Shown here: positions 6,375-9,243 of the stretch, in pieces
Position numbering within the stretch: the first letter of the stretch is position 1
Layout of the letters: every line of letters starts with the position of its first letter
Assembly (NCBI GenBank): GCA_945876665.1
Contig: CAMCPC010000034.1
Span: forward strand, 1 to 9,243
DNA: 9,243 nucleotides
Direction of reading: 5' to 3'
Source: an uncultured Oscillospiraceae bacterium
GTDB lineage: Bacteria; Bacillota; Clostridia; UBA1381
Translations under genes and position numbers: made by a program
Notes under the pieces: model-generated
What the model was told of the DNA's origin: nothing
Seen by the model: the letters and a program-made list of their open reading frames with translations, nothing else
The model's database searches: none

Positions 6375-6698
6375 ATGAAAAAGATGCATGTTAAAAGAGG
6401 CGATATTGTAAAGGTTATCGCCGGTAAAGATAAGGGCAAGGAAGGCAAGATCATTACAGCAATTCCGGCTGACGGTAAGGTTATCGTTGAAGGTGTTGCA
6501 GTAGCAAAGAGACACCAGAAGGCAAGAATGCAGGGTCAGGAAAGCGGTATCATCCACAAGGAAATGCCGATTGATGCTTCAAACGTAATGAGAGTTTGCT
6601 CAAAGTGCGGTAAGGCCGCAAGAACCGGCGTTAAGGTTCTTGAGGACGGCTCAAAAGTAAGATACTGCAAGAAGTGTAATGCAGAGCTTAACGATTAA
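6375..6698 (+). CDS. rplX: 50S ribosomal protein L24 with Cys4 tail
   Basis: L24 is one of the two assembly-initiator proteins of the 50S subunit and sits near the tunnel exit. The product is 107 residues. The KOW motif is at about 7-34 ([20 protein letters not shown] at 6-25). The C-terminal half carries two CxxC pairs, C75/C78 and C98/C101, spaced like a zinc ribbon; this four-cysteine form is common in Gram-positive L24 proteins. AAGGAGG (6356-6362) is 12 bases from the ATG at 6375. The next in-frame ATG (6384) is even further, so 6375 is preferred. It lies 21 nt after rplN. Confidence 0.95.
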   Translation: MKKMHVKRGDIVKVIAGKDKGKEGKIITAIPADGKVIVEGVAVAKRHQKARMQGQESGIIHKEMPIDASNVMRVCSKCGKAARTGVKVLEDGSKVRYCKKCNAELND

Positions 6699-6724
6699 TT
6701 TTCGAGAGGAGGAAGATTCTAACA

Positions 6725-7264
6725 ATGAGTAGAATGCAAGATAAATATAATAAAGAAGCTAAGCCGGCTCTTATGGAGAAGTTCAGCTATAAAAGCGCAA
6801 TGCAAATCCCTAAGCTCGACAAGATCGTTATAAATATCGGTATGGGTGAAGCTAAAGACAACCCCAAGGCAATTGAGGCTGCTTGCTCAGATTTAGCTGC
6901 AATTACAGGTCAGAAGCCTATTATCACAAAGGCTAAGAAGTCAGTTGCTAACTTCAAGTTAAGAGAAGGAATGAATATCGGCTGTAAAGTAACTCTTAGA
7001 GCTGACAAGATGTACGAGTTCCTTGACAGATTTTTCAATGTTGCGCTTCCGCGTGTAAGAGACTTCAGAGGTATTAACCCGAACGGTTTCGACGGCAGAG
7101 GTAACTACAGCGTTGGTATTAAGGAACAGCTTATATTCCCTGAAATTGACTATGATAAGATTGACAAAATCAGAGGTATGGACATTAACATTGTCACTAC
7201 TGCAAAGACAGATGAAGAAGCTCGTGAGCTGTTAAAGCTTTTGGGCGCTCCGTTTCGTTCATAG
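6725..7264 (+). CDS. rplE: 50S ribosomal protein L5
   Basis: L5 binds 5S rRNA with L18 and contacts the P-site tRNA and S13 across the subunits. The product is 179 residues, the standard length. Hallmarks are [14 protein letters not shown] (7-20), [15 protein letters not shown] (29-43), [19 protein letters not shown] (64-82) and the block [18 protein letters not shown] (112-129) with [10 protein letters not shown] (137-146). GAGAGGAGG (6704-6712) is 12 bases before the ATG. A second ATG at codon 4 exists, but the first fits the family N-terminus better. In E. coli the S8 repressor binds the mRNA around this start; I see no clear S8 site here. Confidence 0.97.
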   Translation: MSRMQDKYNKEAKPALMEKFSYKSAMQIPKLDKIVINIGMGEAKDNPKAIEAACSDLAAITGQKPIITKAKKSVANFKLREGMNIGCKVTLRADKMYEFLDRFFNVALPRVRDFRGINPNGFDGRGNYSVGIKEQLIFPEIDYDKIDKIRGMDINIVTTAKTDEEARELLKLLGAPFRS

Positions 7265-7284
7265 TTGAGAAGGAGGACACAATA

Positions 7285-7470
7285 ATGGCAAGAAAAGCAA
7301 TGGTTTTAAAACAGCAGAGAAAACCTAAGTATTCAACACAGGCTTATACAAGATGTAAGATTTGCGGAAGACCGCATGCTTACCTTAGAAAGTTTGGCAT
7401 TTGCCGTATATGCTTCAGAGAACTGGCTTATAAGGGTCAGATTCCCGGAGTAAGAAAAGCAAGCTGGTAA
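7285..7470 (+). CDS. rpsZ: 30S ribosomal protein S14, zinc-binding type Z
   Basis: S14 completes the head of the 30S subunit with S3 and S10. This is the short form of 61 residues with a zinc ribbon: Cys24, Cys27, Cys40 and Cys43, in [10 protein letters not shown] (24-33) and [10 protein letters not shown] (38-47). Its end, [11 protein letters not shown], is the family C-terminus. This form is usual in Firmicutes; many of them also carry a longer, zinc-free copy elsewhere that is induced in zinc shortage under Zur, which cannot be seen here. GAAGGAGG (7269-7276) is eight bases from the ATG. It lies 20 nt after rplE. Confidence 0.97.
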   Translation: MARKAMVLKQQRKPKYSTQAYTRCKICGRPHAYLRKFGICRICFRELAYKGQIPGVRKASW

Positions 7471-7501
7471 AATCGAATATTCCCGCAAAGAGAATTTGAT
7501 T
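7471..7501 (+). promoter_or_regulatory. Hairpin just after the rpsZ stop codon
   Basis: Bases 7471-7482 pair with 7490-7501 around a 7-nt loop (CCGCAAA). Eleven of 12 positions pair, two of them G-T wobbles, with a single A-A mismatch. It starts at the base after the rpsZ TAA and lies in an 87-nt gap before rpsH. No T run follows. It may stabilise or separate the rpsZ and rpsH parts of the message. Confidence 0.45.
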
Positions 7502-7557
7502 TGTAGATAGAAGATAGAGTACGATTTCTTTACAGATTTCGGAAGGAGGTAAAATAA

Positions 7558-7956
7558 ATGCAAATAACTGATCCAATCGCAGATTTGCTTACAAGAATCA
7601 GAAATGCAAGCTCATCAAAGCATGAAACAGTTGATGTTCCTGCTTCAAACATGAAGAAGGCAATTGTTGAAATCCTTAACGATGAGGGTTATATAAAAGG
7701 CTATCAGGTAATTGAAGACGGCAAGCAGGGCGTTATCAGAATTACCTTGAAGTACGGACCGAACAAGGAAAAGGTTATCAGCGGTCTTAAGAGAGTATCT
7801 AAGCCGGGTCTTAGATTTTATGCAGGCGTTGACGAGCTTCCAAAGGTTCTTAAGGGTCTTGGTATAGCAATCGTTTCAACATCTAAGGGTATCATGACAG
7901 ACAAGGAAGCAAGAAAGCAGCATATTGGCGGCGAGGTTCTGGCTTTCGTTTGGTAA
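7558..7956 (+). CDS. rpsH: 30S ribosomal protein S8
   Basis: S8 binds helix 21 of 16S rRNA and organises the central domain; in E. coli it is the translational repressor of the spc operon. The product is 132 residues, as expected. It begins [18 protein letters not shown], has [14 protein letters not shown] (27-40), [12 protein letters not shown] (79-90), and the signature [14 protein letters not shown] (107-120), ending [18 protein letters not shown] (7541-7549) is eight bases from the ATG. Gaps on both sides are long for this operon (87 and 221 nt) and both carry RNA structure. Confidence 0.97.
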   Translation: MQITDPIADLLTRIRNASSSKHETVDVPASNMKKAIVEILNDEGYIKGYQVIEDGKQGVIRITLKYGPNKEKVISGLKRVSKPGLRFYAGVDELPKVLKGLGIAIVSTSKGIMTDKEARKQHIGGEVLAFVW

Positions 7957-7965
7957 AAGTAAAGT

Positions 7966-8072
7966 AAAAAATCATCTTCTTACTGCGCTTTTTCCGTTTC
8001 TCGGCGTTAAAGCCGCTGGCCGTATGTGCATACTGCCTGCGCGCCTTTGCCTTGATAAACGAAAAAATCATC
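7966..8072. repeat. GC-rich self-complementary insert with 11-bp direct flanks
   Basis: AAAAAATCATC occurs at 7966-7976 and 8062-8072, flanking an 85-nt segment richer in GC than its surroundings. The segment is partly an inverted repeat: TTTTT 7989-7993 and CGTTT 7995-7999 match AAACG 8057-8061 and AAAAA 8062-8066. Inside are CGGC 8002-8005 with GCCG 8012-8015, and a stem 8014-8026 with 8029-8041 interrupted by two pyrimidine mismatches around GTATG/CATAC. The layout resembles a small non-autonomous element with a target duplication. No transposase is present, and a short open frame across it has no ribosome binding site or family resemblance. Confidence 0.5.
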
Positions 8073-8090
8073 AGCAAGAATCTGATTTTT
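8063..8090 (+). repeat. Inverted repeat AAAAATCA / TGATTTTT
   Basis: AAAAATCA (8063-8070) pairs perfectly with TGATTTTT (8083-8090) over a 12-nt loop. The left arm overlaps the right direct repeat of the putative insert. It ends in a T run but has one G-C pair in its stem, so it would be a poor terminator; rplF continues in the same operon. Confidence 0.45.
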
Positions 8091-8091
8091 G

Positions 8092-8111
8092 CGGTAGCCG
8101 GAAGGCTGCCG
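8092..8111 (+). promoter_or_regulatory. GNRA-capped hairpin upstream of rplF
   Basis: CGGTAGCC (8092-8099) pairs with GGCTGCCG (8104-8111), eight pairs including one T-G wobble, capped by the tetraloop GGAA, which fits the stable GNRA class. It is not followed by a T run. The wobble favours function as + strand RNA. It lies 66 nt before the rplF start codon and might be a protein or tertiary-contact site. Confidence 0.5.
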
Positions 8112-8177
8112 GATAAAATAATAACTGAAAACCTACTTAATATAGTAGAGTAAATTTAAGTTAAGGAGGAAAATCCT

Positions 8178-8726
8178 ATGTCAAGAATAGGTAAGTTACC
8201 TATCACTGTTCCTGCCGGCGTTGAGGTAAAGATCAGTGATACAAATGAAATCACAGTAAAAGGTAAGAACGGTACACTTTCAAGACAGCTTCATCCGGAC
8301 ATGATCATAAAGTATGCAGATGGAGTTATCACAGTAGAGCGTCCGTCAGAGGATAAAATGCACAAGTCGCTGCATGGTCTTACAAGAACACTTGTAAACA
8401 ACATGGTTGTTGGTGTTACTGAAGGATTTACAAAGGAGCTTGAAATCAACGGTGTTGGTTACAGAGCTGCTATGCAGGGCAAGACTCTTAACCTGAGCCT
8501 TGGTTATTCACATCCTGTTTTGTACGAAGCAAAAGAGGGCGTAACAATCGAAGTTCCTGCACCGAACAAAATCCTTGTAAAGGGTGCTAACAAAGAAGAT
8601 GTTGGAGCTACTGCTGCAAAGATCAGAGAGTTCAGACAGCCTGAACCTTATAAGGGCAAGGGTATCAAGTACGTTGATGAACACATCAGACGTAAAGAAG
8701 GTAAAGCAGGAGCTAAGAAGAAATAA
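8178..8726 (+). CDS. rplF: 50S ribosomal protein L6
   Basis: L6 lies near the sarcin-ricin loop and the factor-binding site of the 50S subunit. The product is 182 residues, within the usual 175-184. It begins [17 protein letters not shown], contains [10 protein letters not shown] (27-36), [20 protein letters not shown] (65-84), [10 protein letters not shown] (88-97), and the C-terminal signature [11 protein letters not shown] (155-165), followed by a Lys-rich tail. AAGGAGG (8163-8169) is eight bases from the ATG. The 221-nt gap in front is the longest inside the operon; there is no clear promoter in it. Confidence 0.97.
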   Translation: MSRIGKLPITVPAGVEVKISDTNEITVKGKNGTLSRQLHPDMIIKYADGVITVERPSEDKMHKSLHGLTRTLVNNMVVGVTEGFTKELEINGVGYRAAMQGKTLNLSLGYSHPVLYEAKEGVTIEVPAPNKILVKGANKEDVGATAAKIREFRQPEPYKGKGIKYVDEHIRRKEGKAGAKKK

Positions 8727-8745
8727 TTGAAAGGAGTGTTCTTAA

Positions 8746-9105
8746 ATGATTAAGAAGATAGATACAAAAGCGGCAAGAATTCGTCGTCATCAGAGAGTTA
8801 GAAAGAACATCTCCGGCACAGCGGAGAGACCTCGTCTAAACGTATTTAGAAGTGCTAAACACATATATGCTCAGATTATCGATGATGTTAAGGGTGTTAC
8901 ATTGGTAGCAGCTTCAAGCATGGATAAGGATTTCGAAGGCTACGGCGGTAATATCGAGGGCGCTACAGCAGTAGGCAAGAAGATTGCTGAAAAGGCTCTA
9001 TCAGCCGGTATCAAGGCAGTAGTATTCGACAGAGGCGGATATGTATACCACGGCAGAGTTGCTGCTCTTGCAGAAGGCGCAAGAGAAGGCGGCTTGGAAT
9101 TCTAA
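8746..9105 (+). CDS. rplR: 50S ribosomal protein L18
   Basis: L18 carries 5S rRNA into the central protuberance together with L5. The product is 119 residues, the normal bacterial length. The basic N-terminus has [20 protein letters not shown] (10-29), followed by [18 protein letters not shown] (30-47) and the strongly conserved [20 protein letters not shown] (94-113). It ends GGLEF, typical of the family. AAAGGAG (8730-8736) is nine bases from the ATG. It lies 19 nt after rplF and 20 nt before rpsE. Confidence 0.97.
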   Translation: MIKKIDTKAARIRRHQRVRKNISGTAERPRLNVFRSAKHIYAQIIDDVKGVTLVAASSMDKDFEGYGGNIEGATAVGKKIAEKALSAGIKAVVFDRGGYVYHGRVAALAEGAREGGLEF

Positions 9106-9125
9106 TAGAAGGAGGACGAAAACAA

Positions 9126-9243
9126 GTGACTGAAAGATTAGACGTAGAAGCTTTAGAGCTTGAAGAAAATGTCGTAGCAATTAACCGTGTTGCTAAAACA
9201 GTTAAAGGCGGTAGAACAATGAGATTCAGTGCTTTGGTCGTTG
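9126..9243 (+). CDS. rpsE: 30S ribosomal protein S5, 5' part, GTG start
   Basis: S5 lies at the mRNA entry channel with S3 and S4 and affects decoding accuracy. Only the first 39 codons are in the window; the gene runs off the right edge. The visible protein contains the family start of the RNA-binding domain, [20 protein letters not shown] (17-36), preceded by an acidic, variable N-terminus. The start is GTG at 9126, ten bases after AAGGAGG (9109-9115). The only in-frame ATG (9216) lies inside the conserved domain, so it cannot be the start. Gene order predicts rpmD and rplO beyond the edge. Confidence 0.92.
   Translation, partial: MTERLDVEALELEENVVAINRVAKTVKGGRTMRFSALVV

Noticed and set aside
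6704..6740. S8 repressor site at the rplE start, as in E. coli
   Set aside because: I could not find a helix resembling the S8-binding core near the start codon.
7925..8116. Small open frames on both strands across the rpsH-rplF spacer
   Set aside because: No ribosome binding site, overlap with the rpsH end, and the sequence is explained by inverted repeats.
541..9243. CRISPR arrays, tRNA or rRNA genes, insertion sequences with transposase
   Set aside because: No regular spacers, no tRNA-like cloverleaf and no transposase motifs seen; the only tandem repeat is the two-copy unit before rplN.

Overview
The window is a nearly complete S10-spc ribosomal protein gene cluster. It holds nineteen ribosomal protein genes, all on the + strand, in the canonical bacterial order: rpsJ, rplC, rplD, rplW, rplB, rpsS, rplV, rpsC, rplP, rpmC, rpsQ, rplN, rplX, rplE, rpsZ, rpsH, rplF, rplR, and the first 39 codons of rpsE, which runs off the right edge. 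No coding sequence is foreign to the cluster. The organism is most likely a Gram-positive Clostridia member, perhaps of the Oscillospiraceae/Ruminococcaceae. This is inferred from strong AAGGAGG ribosome binding sites before nearly every gene, heavy AGA use for arginine, a short zinc-ribbon (type Z) S14, an L24 with a four-cysteine tail, and moderate AT content. The genus cannot be fixed from this stretch.

Positions 1-540 contain no convincing gene. They hold a perfect 52-bp AT-rich palindrome (105-156), a near-consensus sigma-A promoter with 17-bp spacing (169-197), and a leader of about 335 nt. Inside the leader is an intrinsic terminator (410-447) that could act as an attenuator. A second promoter-like sequence (397-426) overlaps that terminator, so the leader could be an attenuated 5' UTR, a separate small RNA of about 240 nt, or both.

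From 541 to 5830 lies the S10 part (S10 to S17). Spacing is tight: two stop/start overlaps of one base (rplD/rplW, rpsC/rplP) and mostly 15-35 nt gaps. Two gaps are longer and structured. The rpsJ-rplC gap (112 nt) carries a compound stem and a second hairpin with possible cross-pairing. The rpsS-rplV gap (86 nt) opens with a near-perfect 15-bp hairpin that contains the rpsS stop codon.

From 5831 to the right edge lies the spc part (L14 to S5). It is separated from the S10 part by a 154-nt gap containing a tandem 59-nt repeat (period 63), each copy with two perfect hairpins and a Shine-Dalgarno sequence. This is the position where the S10 and spc operons are split in E. coli. The 221-nt rpsH-rplF gap contains a GC-rich, self-complementary segment flanked by 11-bp direct repeats, which looks like a small inserted element, followed by further hairpins.

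The proteins are ordinary in length and motifs. The unusual content of this window is all non-coding: structured leader and intergenic RNAs embedded in an otherwise compact operon. They could tune relative output of the genes through attenuation, processing or ribosomal protein feedback. All such roles are inferred, not shown.
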